From Mycolicibacterium tokaiense (lineage in GTDB: Bacteria > Actinomycetota > Actinomycetes > Mycobacteriales > Mycobacteriaceae), in the NCBI RefSeq assembly GCF_010725885.1, contig NZ_AP022600.1:4216001-4280000 (forward strand): 64,000 bases of DNA, in the 5' to 3' direction. The notes under the pieces were generated by a model. It ran no database searches, was not told the origin of the DNA, and was given only the letters and a program-made list of their open reading frames with translations. How positions within the stretch are numbered: the stretch's first letter is position 1; each line of letters starts with the position of its first letter. Position numbers and translations under genes: made by a program. Below are positions 1-9,518 of the stretch, piece after piece.

Positions 1-403
1 CGGTACCGCGGTAGCGGGTGGTGCGCAGCCGGGCCTTCGGGGCGCGGGTCTGCAACACCGACCGCATGGTGGAGATCGGTTTCTTGAACGACCGGCTCTT
101 GACCCCGGGTAGCTTCGCGGCCACCCCGAGGCCGCCGAACGCCAGCACCGGATTGAGTGCCCACAGCCCGGCGCCGTCCGCGGTGGGGAACAGCAGCGGG
201 TGCACGGTCTCGGAGTCGAGGAACTGCTTGCCCCACCAGCCGCTGGCGGCCAGGAACCCGTCGAGGGGGTGGCCGGTGGGCAGTTCGGCGCCGTGCCAGG
301 TGCCGATCATGAACTCCGGAGCCACCGGCGGGGCGGCGTCGAAGACGGCCAGCGCCTCGGCAGTGGTGGTGGGTGCGCTCGGGAGGACGTCACTCAGCAT
401 CAT
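1..403 (-). CDS. GXWXG / DUF4334 family protein (3' end off window)
   Basis: The gene runs leftward off the window edge, so only about the first 134 residues are visible. Residues 34-38 read GTWHG, the GXWXG signature, followed by a WWGKQF stretch and conserved Pro/Leu-rich segments, which is the N-terminal GXWXG domain normally joined to DUF4334. The molecular function of this family is not established. Two consecutive ATG codons open the gene; the outer one (403) is preferred because a TATGGT hexamer lies 6 nt upstream, the leaderless spacing seen repeatedly here. An inverted repeat sits just upstream. Family assignment is fairly sure, role unknown. Confidence 0.75.
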   Translation of the reverse strand, partial: MMLSDVLPSAPTTTAEALAVFDAAPPVAPEFMIGTWHGAELPTGHPLDGFLAASGWWGKQFLDSETVHPLLFPTADGAGLWALNPVLAFGGLGVAAKLPGVKSRSFKKPISTMRSVLQTRAPKARLRTTRYRGT

Positions 404-409
404 GGCTCC

Positions 410-415
410 ACCATA
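410..415 (-). promoter_or_regulatory. Predicted leaderless -10 element of the GXWXG gene
   Basis: TATGGT on the minus strand, 6 nt before the ATG at 403, with no Shine-Dalgarno. Spacing fits a transcript that begins at the start codon. Confidence 0.4.
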
Positions 416-416
416 C

Positions 417-430
417 TTGACACCTGTCAA
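417..430. promoter_or_regulatory. Inverted repeat, probable operator of the GXWXG gene
   Basis: TTGACA-CC-TGTCAA is a perfect 6-bp inverted repeat, 2 bp from the predicted -10 hexamer of the GXWXG gene, a position where a bound repressor would block polymerase. The regulator is not identifiable from the window. Confidence 0.45.
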
Positions 431-456
431 TTGACGATCGGGTGTGGGAAACGACA

Positions 457-488
457 TCGCCCGGCCGGCTTGTCAGCCGACCGGGCGA
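457..488 (-). terminator. Hairpin terminator downstream of ald
   Basis: TCGCCCGG pairs with CCGGGCGA, and after one mismatch CGGCT pairs with AGCCG around a TGTC loop. It starts about 18 nt past the ald stop. No U tract, as is usual in mycobacteria. Confidence 0.55.
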
Positions 489-505
489 GTTGCGGAGCGA
501 ATGGT

Positions 506-1618
506 CTAGAGCACCGAGGCGGGATCGGTGAACGGCAGCTCCAGATCGGTGGCCACCTGTTCCGACAGCAGCGCACCTTCGTGAGTGGACAGGCCCTTGG
601 CCAGTGCGGCGTCGGTCCTGCAGGCCTCCTGCCAGCCCTTGTCGGCGAGCTTGAGCACGTACGGCATGGTCGAGTTGGTGAGCGCGAAGGTGGAGGTGCG
701 CGGCACCGAGCCCGGCATGTTGGCCACGCAGTAGAACACCGTGTCGTGCACGGTGAACGTCGGGTCGTCGTGCGTGGTGGGCCGGGAATCCTCGAAGCAG
801 CCGCCCTGGTCGATGGCGATGTCGACCAGCACAGCGCCCGACTTCATCTGTGCCACTGTCGAATTGGTGATCAGCTTGGGGGCCTTGGCGCCAGGTACCA
901 GCACGGCGCCGATCACCAGGTCGGCGGCGGTGACGGCGGCCTCGAGATCGAGCGCTGATGAGTAGCGCGTGGCGATGGTGCCGCCGAATTCGGCGTCGAT
1001 CTTGCGCAGCGTGTTGATGTTCAGGTCGAAGACGGTGACCGCCGCGCCCATGCCCTTGGCCACCCGCGCGGCGTTGACGCCGGCCATGCCGCCACCGATC
1101 ACCACGACGTTGGCCGCGGCGACACCGGGCACGCCGCCCATCAGGACACCGCGTCCACCCTGGGTGCGCATCAGGTGGTAGGCGCCCACCTGGGCGGACA
1201 GTCGGCCGGCGACCTCACTCATCGGCGCCAGCAGGGGCAAGGCCCCGTCGGCGGTCTGCACGGTCTCGTAGGCGATGGAGGTGGTGCCCGAGGCCAGCAG
1301 GGCGTCGGTGCACGGCTTGGACGCGGCCAGGTGCAGATACGTGAACAGGGTCTGGCCCTTGCGCATCCGGGCGTACTCGGCCTCGATCGGTTCTTTCACC
1401 TTCAGCAGGAGGTCGGACTCGGCCCACACCTGCTCGGCGCCGGTCACGATCTCGGCGCCCGCGGCCTTGAAATCGGTGTCGGCGATGGCGGATCCCTCGC
1501 CGGCGCCGGCCTGGACGGCGACATCGTGGCCGCGGCGGACGAGTTCGGCCACACCCGCGGGGGTGATGGCGACGCGGAACTCGTTGTTCTTGATCTCGGT
1601 CGGGATGCCGACGCGCAT
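506..1618 (-). CDS. ald: L-alanine dehydrogenase
   Basis: NAD-dependent oxidative deamination of L-alanine to pyruvate and ammonia, and the reverse; in mycobacteria also linked to glyoxylate reduction and redox balance under low oxygen (family knowledge). The 370-residue protein opens with [13 protein letters not shown], has the YLHLAASK segment carrying the catalytic His, a Rossmann glycine-rich VVIGGGMAG motif near residues 170-180, and the VDIAIDQGG segment with the catalytic Asp. Full family length. The start at 1618 is chosen because AGGAG lies just upstream and the conserved N terminus begins there; a 22-codon in-frame extension lacks similarity. It is divergent from aldR, its probable regulator. 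Confidence 0.96.
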   Translation of the reverse strand: MRVGIPTEIKNNEFRVAITPAGVAELVRRGHDVAVQAGAGEGSAIADTDFKAAGAEIVTGAEQVWAESDLLLKVKEPIEAEYARMRKGQTLFTYLHLAASKPCTDALLASGTTSIAYETVQTADGALPLLAPMSEVAGRLSAQVGAYHLMRTQGGRGVLMGGVPGVAAANVVVIGGGMAGVNAARVAKGMGAAVTVFDLNINTLRKIDAEFGGTIATRYSSALDLEAAVTAADLVIGAVLVPGAKAPKLITNSTVAQMKSGAVLVDIAIDQGGCFEDSRPTTHDDPTFTVHDTVFYCVANMPGSVPRTSTFALTNSTMPYVLKLADKGWQEACRTDAALAKGLSTHEGALLSEQVATDLELPFTDPASVL

Positions 1619-1716
1619 GATCACTCCTGTGTGTGGGGCTGTCTGGTTGTCATCAATTTTGAAGAAACATCGATCGGATGGCAACGATCTCGACGATGAT
1701 TCGCTAGGTTGCTTAC
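1619..1716. promoter_or_regulatory. ald-aldR divergent control region
   Basis: The 98-bp gap holds both promoters. CATCG and CGATG half-sites recur around 1668-1697, a pattern compatible with multiple Lrp/AsnC octamer contacts, but no single clear consensus operator can be defined by eye. Regulation of ald by AldR with alanine is established in mycobacteria; site placement here is inference. Confidence 0.4.
1705..1710 (+). promoter_or_regulatory. Predicted leaderless -10 element of aldR
   Basis: TAGGTT followed by 6 nt and the ATG at 1717; no Shine-Dalgarno is visible. Confidence 0.5.
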
Positions 1717-2232
1717 ATGGCAGAAGAATCGGCGGGAATGCGCGATCGTGGACCGTCCACGTCGAAGGATGTTCGGCCTGGTGATCTCGACGAGGTGGAC
1801 CGGCGGATTCTCAACGTCCTGCATGGTGATGCGCGCATCTCCAACAGCGCCCTGGCCGAGGCGGTCGGGATCGCGGCGTCGACCTGCCACGGCCGGGTGC
1901 GGCGGTTGCAAGAGCTGGGGGTGATCCGGGGCTTCTACACCGACATCGATCCCGCAGCCGTCGGGCTCTCGCTGCAGGCCATGATCTCGGTGAGCCTGCA
2001 GTCCAACGCCCGCGGCAAGATCCGGCACTTCATCGGACAGATCCGGCGCAAGCCTCAGGTGATGGACGTCTACTTCCTGGCCGGCGCCGACGATTTCATC
2101 CTGCACGTCGCTGCCCGCGACATCAACGACCTGCGGGCCTTCGTGGTGGAGAACCTCAACGCCGATACCGACGTGGCCGGCACCCAGACCTCGCTGATCT
2201 TCGAGCATCTGCGTGGTGCCGCGCCGCTGTGA
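1717..2232 (+). CDS. aldR: Lrp/AsnC-family regulator of alanine dehydrogenase
   Basis: 171 residues. An N-terminal winged helix-turn-helix (about 25-75, with the LDEVDRRIL opening and SNSALAEAVGIAASTCHGRVRRL recognition region typical of Lrp proteins, given here in part) is followed by a RAM ligand-binding domain (about 85-165). Divergent placement against ald and the family match point to AldR, which in mycobacteria controls ald in response to amino acids. The N-terminal 20 residues are variable. The start is supported by a TAGGTT hexamer 6 nt upstream, suggesting a leaderless message. Confidence 0.92.
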   Translation: MAEESAGMRDRGPSTSKDVRPGDLDEVDRRILNVLHGDARISNSALAEAVGIAASTCHGRVRRLQELGVIRGFYTDIDPAAVGLSLQAMISVSLQSNARGKIRHFIGQIRRKPQVMDVYFLAGADDFILHVAARDINDLRAFVVENLNADTDVAGTQTSLIFEHLRGAAPL

Positions 2233-2242
2233 CCGCCGTGCG

Positions 2243-2830
2243 TCAGTTCAGCGGAATGTTGTTGTCGCCCTTGCTCTTCTGATACTGGTCCGACATCGCG
2301 TCGTATTGCCTGCGGATACGGTCACGCTGTGCTGAGAGCTCCGGCTGGTCCACGGCCGCGATGAGGTCATCGATCGCATAGGCCGTCCAGAACTCATTGC
2401 GCCGGCGATAACCACCGGGTTCGAGACCGAACAGCTCCTTGAGGATCACCAGGTCGTGTGGGATGGCGAACGCGTCGCGGGAGTCCTCGTGGCTGTAGAA
2501 GTAGTAGAAGTTGTCGAATCCCGCCCAGGTGATCGCCGACATGCACAGGGTGCAGGGCTCGTGAGTGGTCAGAAAGATCAGCTCCCTGGTCGACGGACGC
2601 TCGGGCCGCTCGTAGAACTGGCGCAGGGTATTGATCTCGCCGTGCCACAGGGGATTGTCGGTCTCGTCGTTGGTGCCTGCGATGACCAGGGACAGGTCCG
2701 ATTTGCGCAGCAGCGCCGCGCCGAAAACTTTGTTTCCGGCAGCGACGCCGCGTTCGGTCAGGGGCACGATCTCGTTCTCGATGACGTCGAGCAGTCGCGC
2801 CACCATCGCGCTGGATGTCTGGTCGGGCAT
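2243..2830 (-). CDS. Zinc-dependent nucleoside/base deaminase-family protein
   Basis: 195 residues with the cytidine/deoxycytidylate deaminase zinc signature: HGE at residues 63-65 (WHGEIN) and PCTLC at 92-96. His and the two Cys would bind zinc and Glu would shuttle the proton. The sequence is closest in style to guanine/tRNA-adenosine type deaminases, but a long C-terminal tail rich in charged residues (QYDAMSDQYQKSK) differs from TadA, so the substrate is unknown. The start at 2830 is taken at MPDQTSS; the longer in-frame extension is low-quality sequence. TAGGGT lies 5 nt upstream of this ATG. It stands alone downstream of the SDR gene on the same strand. Confidence 0.8.
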   Translation of the reverse strand: MPDQTSSAMVARLLDVIENEIVPLTERGVAAGNKVFGAALLRKSDLSLVIAGTNDETDNPLWHGEINTLRQFYERPERPSTRELIFLTTHEPCTLCMSAITWAGFDNFYYFYSHEDSRDAFAIPHDLVILKELFGLEPGGYRRRNEFWTAYAIDDLIAAVDQPELSAQRDRIRRQYDAMSDQYQKSKGDNNIPLN

Positions 2831-2879
2831 GGAGAACCCTAACGTCGCGGGGCCGGCTGCGCTGGCTGGCCGGACCGTC

Positions 2880-3713
2880 TCAGAAGCTGGTATCCAGCGA
2901 CCGCTCGCGCCAGGGGGCCAGGTCGGCGGCATCGGAGGCCACCCGGCCCTCGGTCGCAGCAACGGCGTCCGGGCCGATCGGCAGCCGGGTCGGCGGATCG
3001 CCCGCGGTCACCACGTCGAAGACCAGCGCTGCCAGCTTGGCGGGGTCACCTTCCTGGGTCTGGTTCATCGGCCCGATCCCGGCCAGGGTCTCGCGCGCCG
3101 GGCTGCCGTCGTAGTCGGCGATCGCACCGTCATCCTCGGGCGTCCACACCGTGTCGGATTCCAGGAAGTCGGTGCGGAACGCGCCCGGTTCGATGGCCAG
3201 TACCGAGATGCCCAACGGGGCCAGATCGTGGCGCAGCCCGGCAGTCAACCCTTCGACGGCGAACTTGGTGGCGTTGTACATCGACGACGCCGGGAAGCCG
3301 ACCACCCCGCCTGCGGAGCTGACGTTGACGATGGTTCCGGATCGCTGGGCGCGCAGGGTCGGCAGGACGGCGCGGATGACGTCGATGGTGGCGAAGACGT
3401 TGAGATCGAACTGATCACGAATCTGCTTGTCTCCCATCTCTTCCAGCACGCCCAGCAGGGCGCGGCCGGCGTTGTTGACCACCACGTCGATCCGGCCGAA
3501 GCGCTCGACCGCGGCCCTCACCGCCCGCTCGATCTGCGCGGGCTCGGTGACGTCGAGGGGCAGGGGGAGCAGACCATCGTCGCTGCCCAGTGCATCGGTG
3601 ACCTTCTGCGGGTCACGGGCGGTGGCTGCGACCTGGTCTCCCTGCTCCAGAGCGTGCCGGGCGATCGCGGCACCCAGTCCTTGTGATGATCCGGTGATGA
3701 ACCACGTGGTCAT
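2880..3713 (-). CDS. Short-chain dehydrogenase/reductase
   Basis: 277 residues. The N-terminal GSSQGLG (8-14) is the NAD(P)-binding glycine motif, NNAG is present in the middle, and the catalytic Ser/Tyr-xxx-Lys set is visible (VSSAGG, then YNATK near 150). This is a classical SDR oxidising or reducing an unknown alcohol/ketone. The start is decided by AGGAGG 6 nt before the ATG at 3713; upstream in-frame codons lie inside the operator. It is divergent from a TetR-type regulator, which probably represses it. Confidence 0.88.
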   Translation of the reverse strand: MTTWFITGSSQGLGAAIARHALEQGDQVAATARDPQKVTDALGSDDGLLPLPLDVTEPAQIERAVRAAVERFGRIDVVVNNAGRALLGVLEEMGDKQIRDQFDLNVFATIDVIRAVLPTLRAQRSGTIVNVSSAGGVVGFPASSMYNATKFAVEGLTAGLRHDLAPLGISVLAIEPGAFRTDFLESDTVWTPEDDGAIADYDGSPARETLAGIGPMNQTQEGDPAKLAALVFDVVTAGDPPTRLPIGPDAVAATEGRVASDAADLAPWRERSLDTSF

Positions 3714-3735
3714 GCTTCCTCCTGAAGTAAGTAGA

Positions 3736-3769
3736 CTCTTACATCTAAATGTATGAACCCTCTTACATC
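3736..3769. promoter_or_regulatory. SDR-TetR divergent operator region
   Basis: CTCTTACATC occurs twice as a direct repeat (3736-3745 and 3760-3769, 24 bp apart), and TACAT-CTAA-ATGTA (3740-3753) forms an inverted repeat that includes part of the first copy. The sites lie between the two start codons and are A+T-rich against the GC-rich background. Likely operator of the adjacent TetR protein. Confidence 0.6.
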
Positions 3770-3796
3770 CTGTCAAGGAGGTGCTATTACTAGTGC

Positions 3797-5145
<1,349 letters not shown>

Positions 5146-5149
5146 CGCC

Positions 5150-5605
5150 GTGCGGGCCCTGCGCACCCAGCTCCTGATCGGGTTCTTCTGCCTGGCCCTG
5201 GTCCTGTACTTCGTGATGCTGGGTCGCATCGCCGTGGCGCTGATCGCCGACGGGCGGCCGGCGCCGGTGGGTCTGGGGATCGCGCTGCTACTACTGCCGA
5301 TCGTCGGGGCCTGGGCGATGTTCGCCACGCTGCGCGCCGGGTTCGCCCACCAGCACCTGGCCCGCCGGGCCCGTGAGGCGGGGATGGATCTCGATGTCAG
5401 CGACCTGCCGCGACGGGCGTCGGGCCGCATCGAACGCGACGCGGCCGACCAGCTGTTCGCCACCGTGCGTGCCGAACTCGACGCCGACCCCGACAACTGG
5501 GTGCGCTGGTACCGGGTGGCGCGGGCGTACGACTACGCCGGTGACCGCAGCCGTGCCCGGGAAGCCATGCGTACCGCCGTCGAGAAGGAGCGGCAGCAGC
5601 GGTGA
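5150..5605 (+). CDS. Conserved membrane protein with a TPR-like tail
   Basis: 151 residues, GTG start 4 nt after the dapB stop. Two hydrophobic segments (about 8-30 and 42-62) form an N-terminal membrane hairpin; the C-terminal part contains a WYRVARAYDYAGD...AREAM pattern resembling one tetratricopeptide helix pair. The same gene follows dapB in M. tuberculosis (Rv2772c, from memory). Function unknown. The TGA overlaps the next GTG, so translation is coupled. Confidence 0.8.
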   Translation: MRALRTQLLIGFFCLALVLYFVMLGRIAVALIADGRPAPVGLGIALLLLPIVGAWAMFATLRAGFAHQHLARRAREAGMDLDVSDLPRRASGRIERDAADQLFATVRAELDADPDNWVRWYRVARAYDYAGDRSRAREAMRTAVEKERQQR

Positions 5606-6054
5606 CCACGCTGCTGGTGGTCCACCACACTCCGTCACCGTCCACCCGTGAGGTGCTCGAAGCGGTGCTCGACGGCGCCAGGGACCCCGAGATTACCGGC
5701 GTCGACATCGTGGTCCGGCCTGCGCTGGCCGCCACGCTGCCCGACGCGCTGGCCGCCGACGGCTACCTGTTCGGCACCCCGGCCAACTTCGGCTACATGT
5801 CGGGCGCGCTGAAGCACTTCTTCGACACTGTCTACTACCCGATCCTGGATCACGTGGCCGGGCGGCCCTACGGTCTGTGGGTGCACGGCAACGACGACAC
5901 CGCCGGCGCCGCGGCGGCCGTGCAGCGGCTGGCCACCGGGCTGGCGCTGCGCCCGGCGGCAGAGGTCCTGCACGTCACCGGCGATGTTGATGCCGACATG
6001 CGGTCACGCGCCCGCGAACTGGGCGGTACCCTCGCCGCGACACTGATGAACTAG
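5602..6054 (+). CDS. Flavodoxin-like / NAD(P)H-dependent oxidoreductase family protein
   Basis: 150 residues. The LLVVHHTPSPSTREVLEAV opening (residues 4-22) matches the FMN-phosphate loop of flavodoxin-like proteins, and GTPANFGYMSGALKHFFD (residues about 58-75) is the segment that covers the flavin ring in WrbA/NAD(P)H-quinone reductase-like proteins. Likely an FMN-binding redox protein with unknown partner. The GTG start overlaps the preceding TGA by 4 nt, so it belongs to the dapB operon. Confidence 0.82.
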   Translation: MTTLLVVHHTPSPSTREVLEAVLDGARDPEITGVDIVVRPALAATLPDALAADGYLFGTPANFGYMSGALKHFFDTVYYPILDHVAGRPYGLWVHGNDDTAGAAAAVQRLATGLALRPAAEVLHVTGDVDADMRSRARELGGTLAATLMN

Positions 6055-6063
6055 GGGGAGCCG

Positions 6064-6531
6064 ATGCCCGGTCTCGCTGAGATCGCCCTCGCGGGCGCGC
6101 CCATCGCCGGTGGCGCACTGTTGGGACTGGCGGCCGGGAACATGCGCGCGCCCGACGTGCGGGCGTTGATCAAGCAGGACATGGAGTTGCTGGAGCTGAT
6201 ACCGGCCGAGCAGGTGGAGCGGCGCGCCGAGCTGCAGCGGGTGATCGACCTGCGGATCGACGACCTGATCGCCGCGGTGGACAAGAACCGGGAGCTGCGC
6301 CAGATCGCCACCTCCTACCAGGGGAACTGGCGTGACATCGTGGTGTTCGTCTGCGCGGTCCTGTTCACCATCGTCTGGTGGAACGTCAGCCACAGCCGGT
6401 CCAACTGGCTGGTGATGTTCATCGTGCTGATCGTGCTGTGCGTCGTGGCAGCCGTCTACGCCGCCCGGGGTGTGCTGCGTGCCCTGGCCACCTACCTGCA
6501 GTCGCGGCGCCGGGCGCACGACACTCAGTAG
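6064..6531 (+). CDS. Uncharacterised membrane protein
   Basis: 155 residues. An N-terminal glycine/alanine-rich hydrophobic segment (about 6-25) is followed by a charged helical region (30-95) with regular heptad-like spacing and two C-terminal membrane segments (about 97-112 and 118-140) ending in a basic tail. I do not recognise a family. GGGGAG precedes the ATG by 4 nt. It ends the dapB operon and overlaps the convergent lyase gene by 7 nt. Confidence 0.75.
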   Translation: MPGLAEIALAGAPIAGGALLGLAAGNMRAPDVRALIKQDMELLELIPAEQVERRAELQRVIDLRIDDLIAAVDKNRELRQIATSYQGNWRDIVVFVCAVLFTIVWWNVSHSRSNWLVMFIVLIVLCVVAAVYAARGVLRALATYLQSRRRAHDTQ

Positions 6532-7442
6532 TGGTAGGTGTCCGAGGGCGCCGGGGCGTGGGTTTCGGAGTCGTCGAACGGTGACTCCTCGATGCCGTAG
6601 GCCCGGGCCAGATCCAGGATCTTGTTGGCCCTGGCGATCCGGGGCAGGTCCGACCCGTTGCGGATCTCGCCGCCGTCGCGTTCGAATTCGGCGAAAAACT
6701 CCTTGGCCCAACTGATCTCGTCCTTCGACGGGGACAGCCCCTCGTTGACCGTGGCGCACTGATCCGGCGTCAGGCAGATCTTTCCGGTCATCCCGAACTC
6801 CGTGGACACCGCCGTGGCCTCGATGAGCCTGAGCGCGCTGGTACCGATGGTGGGCCCGTCGATGGCACTGGGCAGGTGGGCGGCCTTGGCTGCGATGGTG
6901 AACCGCGACCTGGCGTAGGCCAGCGTCGCCGGGTTGTCCCCGAAACCGGTGTCGCGGCGGAAGTCACCGATGCCGAAGGCCAGCCGGAAGGTTCCCTTGG
7001 CCGCGGCGATCTCGGTGATCCGCTCCAGCCCGCGCGCGGTCTCCACCAGCGCGACGATGGGGACACCGGGTAACCGCTTGGCAGTCTCCACCACATGGTC
7101 CACCGACTCCACCATGGCCAGCATCACCCCGCCGACGGACGTCCCGGACAGCAGTTCGAGGTCGTCGGCCCACCACTGGGTGCCGAAGCCGTTGACGCGC
7201 ACCCAGTCGCTGTTGCCGTCGGCCAGCCAACGGGCCACGTTGTCCCGGGCCAGCGCCTTGTCCTTGGGCGCCACGGCATCTTCGATGTCCAGCACCACGA
7301 TGTCGGCGCGGGAGCGCGCCGCGGCGGCGAAACGGTCCTGCTGGGCCCCGTTGACCAGCAGCCAGCTGCGGGCCAGCAGCGGGTCTATCCGTGAACCGGC
7401 GGGCTGGTCGTCGGAATGGGTCGGGTCCACCTGGTCATACAC
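6525..7442 (-). CDS. HpcH/HpaI aldolase / citrate lyase beta-like CoA-ester lyase
   Basis: About 305 residues of TIM-barrel type. The segments LLVNGAQQDRF (phosphate/CoA region), VVLDIEDAVAPKDK (Glu/Asp acidic pair), RVNGFGTQWW, ALVETARGLE (metal-binding Glu) and FGIGDFRRDTG match CitE/MclA-like proteins, which cleave or form CoA esters such as malyl- or citramalyl-CoA, sometimes as thioesterases. Exact substrate not deducible. The GTG at 7442 is chosen as the first plausible start after the upstream gene; a second GTG at 7430 is possible and neither has a strong ribosome site. Co-directional with the dienelactone hydrolase. Confidence 0.85.
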   Translation of the reverse strand: MYDQVDPTHSDDQPAGSRIDPLLARSWLLVNGAQQDRFAAAARSRADIVVLDIEDAVAPKDKALARDNVARWLADGNSDWVRVNGFGTQWWADDLELLSGTSVGGVMLAMVESVDHVVETAKRLPGVPIVALVETARGLERITEIAAAKGTFRLAFGIGDFRRDTGFGDNPATLAYARSRFTIAAKAAHLPSAIDGPTIGTSALRLIEATAVSTEFGMTGKICLTPDQCATVNEGLSPSKDEISWAKEFFAEFERDGGEIRNGSDLPRIARANKILDLARAYGIEESPFDDSETHAPAPSDTYHY

Positions 7443-7461
7443 GGCGCCTATGGTCGCACGG

Positions 7462-8199
7462 TCACGGCAGCGCCGCGGCGAAGACCTCACGCATCGCGTC
7501 CCAGTGCCGCTGCGCTGCGGCCTCGTCATACGGAGCATTGTCGGGCACCGCGAAGCCGTGCCCGGCGTCGTAGACGACGACGGTGTGCTCGACGCCCGCC
7601 GCGGTGAGCGCCTTGTCCAGCGTCTCGGCGTCGTCTGCGGTGAACGACTGATCTTCGGCGGCGCCGGCCACGTAGACGCGGGCCTGGATCCGGTCGGCCC
7701 ACCGGTGCGGGCTGTCGGCGTCGTCGGTGACCAGCCCGCCGCCGTGGAAGGACATGGCCGCCGCCACCCGGTCCGGGACACGGCCGGCGACGGTGATGGA
7801 CGTCCGCCCACCCATGCAGTAACCGGTGGTGCCGAACCGCTCACCCCGGACGTCGGGGCGCGCGGCCAGATAGTCGAACAGGGCGCTGGCGTCGGTGGCC
7901 ATGGCCTCGGGGGTGACCGAGCCGATCATCGCGAACAGCCGCTTGCGTTCGTCGGGGTCACCGAACACCGTGCCCATGTCGAACGGCGCCCAGTCGCCGC
8001 TGCGGTAGTACACGTCCGGCACCACCACCACATAGCCGTGGCCGGCCAGTTCGGCGGCCATCTGGTCGAAGGTGGGGCGGCGTCCGCCGGCGTCGGGATA
8101 CATCACCACACCCGGCCACGGCCCGTCGCCGTCCGGGGTGGCGACGGTGACGCGGCACGTCCCGTCGGCGGTGGTCACGGTGTCGGTCGCGATCGGCAT
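7462..8199 (-). CDS. Dienelactone hydrolase-family protein
   Basis: 245-residue alpha/beta hydrolase. The nucleophile elbow is GYCMGG with Cys128, typical of dienelactone hydrolases; the Asp lies after the AAEDQSF segment and the His in YDAGHGF. Members hydrolyse dienelactones in aromatic degradation or carboxylic esters generally; substrate unknown here. Start at MPIATDTV; the long in-frame upstream extension is the antisense of thyA and is spurious. The 19-nt gap to the lyase suggests a two-gene operon divergent from thyA. Confidence 0.9.
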   Translation of the reverse strand: MPIATDTVTTADGTCRVTVATPDGDGPWPGVVMYPDAGGRRPTFDQMAAELAGHGYVVVVPDVYYRSGDWAPFDMGTVFGDPDERKRLFAMIGSVTPEAMATDASALFDYLAARPDVRGERFGTTGYCMGGRTSITVAGRVPDRVAAAMSFHGGGLVTDDADSPHRWADRIQARVYVAGAAEDQSFTADDAETLDKALTAAGVEHTVVVYDAGHGFAVPDNAPYDEAAAQRHWDAMREVFAAALP

Positions 8200-8229
8200 G
8201 GGATCCGTTGTACTCCGACACCGTGCACG

Positions 8230-8235
8230 TAAGCT
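8230..8235 (+). promoter_or_regulatory. Predicted leaderless -10 element of thyA
   Basis: TAAGCT followed by 6 nt and the thyA GTG; no Shine-Dalgarno. Confidence 0.5.
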
Positions 8236-8241
8236 GAGCGG

Positions 8242-9042
8242 GTGCCGATTGCCACTCCCTATGAGGATCTGCTGCGCCACGTGCTCGCCCACGGCACCCC
8301 CAAGTCGGACCGCACCGGGACGGGTACCCGCAGCGTGTTCGGCCACCAGTTGCGCTATGACCTGGGTGCCGGCTTCCCGTTGATCACCACCAAGAAGGTG
8401 CACCTGAAGTCCATCGTCTACGAATTGCTGTGGTTCCTGCGCGGCGACTCCAACGTGCGCTGGCTGCAGGAGCGCGGGGTTTCCATCTGGGACGAATGGG
8501 CTTCCGAGACAGGCGAACTGGGTCCGGTCTACGGCGTCCAGTGGCGGTCGTGGCCCACGCCGTCGGGGGAGCACATCGACCAGATCAGCGCGGCGCTGCA
8601 GTTGCTGCGCACAGATCCGGACTCCCGTCGCAACATCGTTTCGGCATGGAACGTCGGCGAGATTCCGCAGATGGCGCTGCCGCCGTGCCACGCGTTCTTC
8701 CAGTTCTATGTCGCCGAGGGCAAGCTGAGCTGCCAGCTGTACCAGCGCAGCGCGGACCTGTTCCTCGGGGTGCCGTTCAACATCGCGTCGTATGCGCTGC
8801 TGACGCACATGATGGCGGCCCAGGCCGGGTTGGGCGTCGGGGAGTTCGTCTGGACCGGCGGGGACTGCCACATCTATGACAACCACGTCGAGCAGGTGCG
8901 CACCCAACTCGGACGCGAGCCCAGGCCGTATCCGGAACTCGTTCTGGCGCAACGCGATTCGATTTTCGACTACACCTACGAGGACATCGAGATCAAGAAC
9001 TACGATCCACACCCCGGCATCAAGGCGCCGGTCGCCGTATGA
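8242..9042 (+). CDS. thyA: Thymidylate synthase
   Basis: Makes dTMP from dUMP using methylene-tetrahydrofolate, releasing dihydrofolate. 266 residues. Cys149 in [12 protein letters not shown] is the nucleophile; the RRNIVSAWN and [18 protein letters not shown] segments bind dUMP phosphate and folate. Its stop overlaps the dfrA start (ATGA), so the dihydrofolate it produces is recycled by its operon partner. A flavin-dependent thyX also lies in this window, giving two unrelated routes to dTMP. Confidence 0.98.
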   Translation: MPIATPYEDLLRHVLAHGTPKSDRTGTGTRSVFGHQLRYDLGAGFPLITTKKVHLKSIVYELLWFLRGDSNVRWLQERGVSIWDEWASETGELGPVYGVQWRSWPTPSGEHIDQISAALQLLRTDPDSRRNIVSAWNVGEIPQMALPPCHAFFQFYVAEGKLSCQLYQRSADLFLGVPFNIASYALLTHMMAAQAGLGVGEFVWTGGDCHIYDNHVEQVRTQLGREPRPYPELVLAQRDSIFDYTYEDIEIKNYDPHPGIKAPVAV

Positions 9043-9518
9043 CACTGAACCTGATCTGGGCGCAGTCGTCGTCCGGGGTGATCGGGCGCGACAACGGCAT
9101 CCCCTGGCACGTTCCCGAGGACATGGCGCGGTTCAAGGAACTCACCATGGGTCATACGGTGATCATGGGCCGGTTGACGTGGGAATCCCTGCCCGAGAAG
9201 TTCCGGCCGCTGCCGGGCCGCAAGAATGTCGTACTCACCCGGCAAACTGACTTCATGGCTGACGGAGCAGATGTGATCACCTCGCTCGACGAGGTGGATT
9301 TCAGCGATGCGTGGGTGATCGGCGGTTCACAGGTCTACGGCCTGGCACTGCCCCACGCCACCCGCTGTGAGGTCACCGAGGTCGACATCGACCTGCGCCG
9401 CGAGGACGACGACGCGCTGGCTCCGATGCTCGACGAATCGTGGACCGGCACCGAAGGGAACTGGCAGGACAGCTCGTCGGGGCTGCGCTACCGGTTCTAC
9501 AGCTACACCCGGTCGTGA
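9039..9518 (+). CDS. dfrA: Dihydrofolate reductase
   Basis: NADPH-dependent reduction of dihydrofolate to tetrahydrofolate. 159 residues, the usual chromosomal length. [20 protein letters not shown] holds the Met20-like loop and the catalytic Asp28; [21 protein letters not shown] (segment near 45-65) and IGGSQVYG bind NADPH. Overlaps thyA by ATGA and the next gene by GTGA, so three genes are translationally coupled. Confidence 0.98.
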   Translation: MTLNLIWAQSSSGVIGRDNGIPWHVPEDMARFKELTMGHTVIMGRLTWESLPEKFRPLPGRKNVVLTRQTDFMADGADVITSLDEVDFSDAWVIGGSQVYGLALPHATRCEVTEVDIDLRREDDDALAPMLDESWTGTEGNWQDSSSGLRYRFYSYTRS

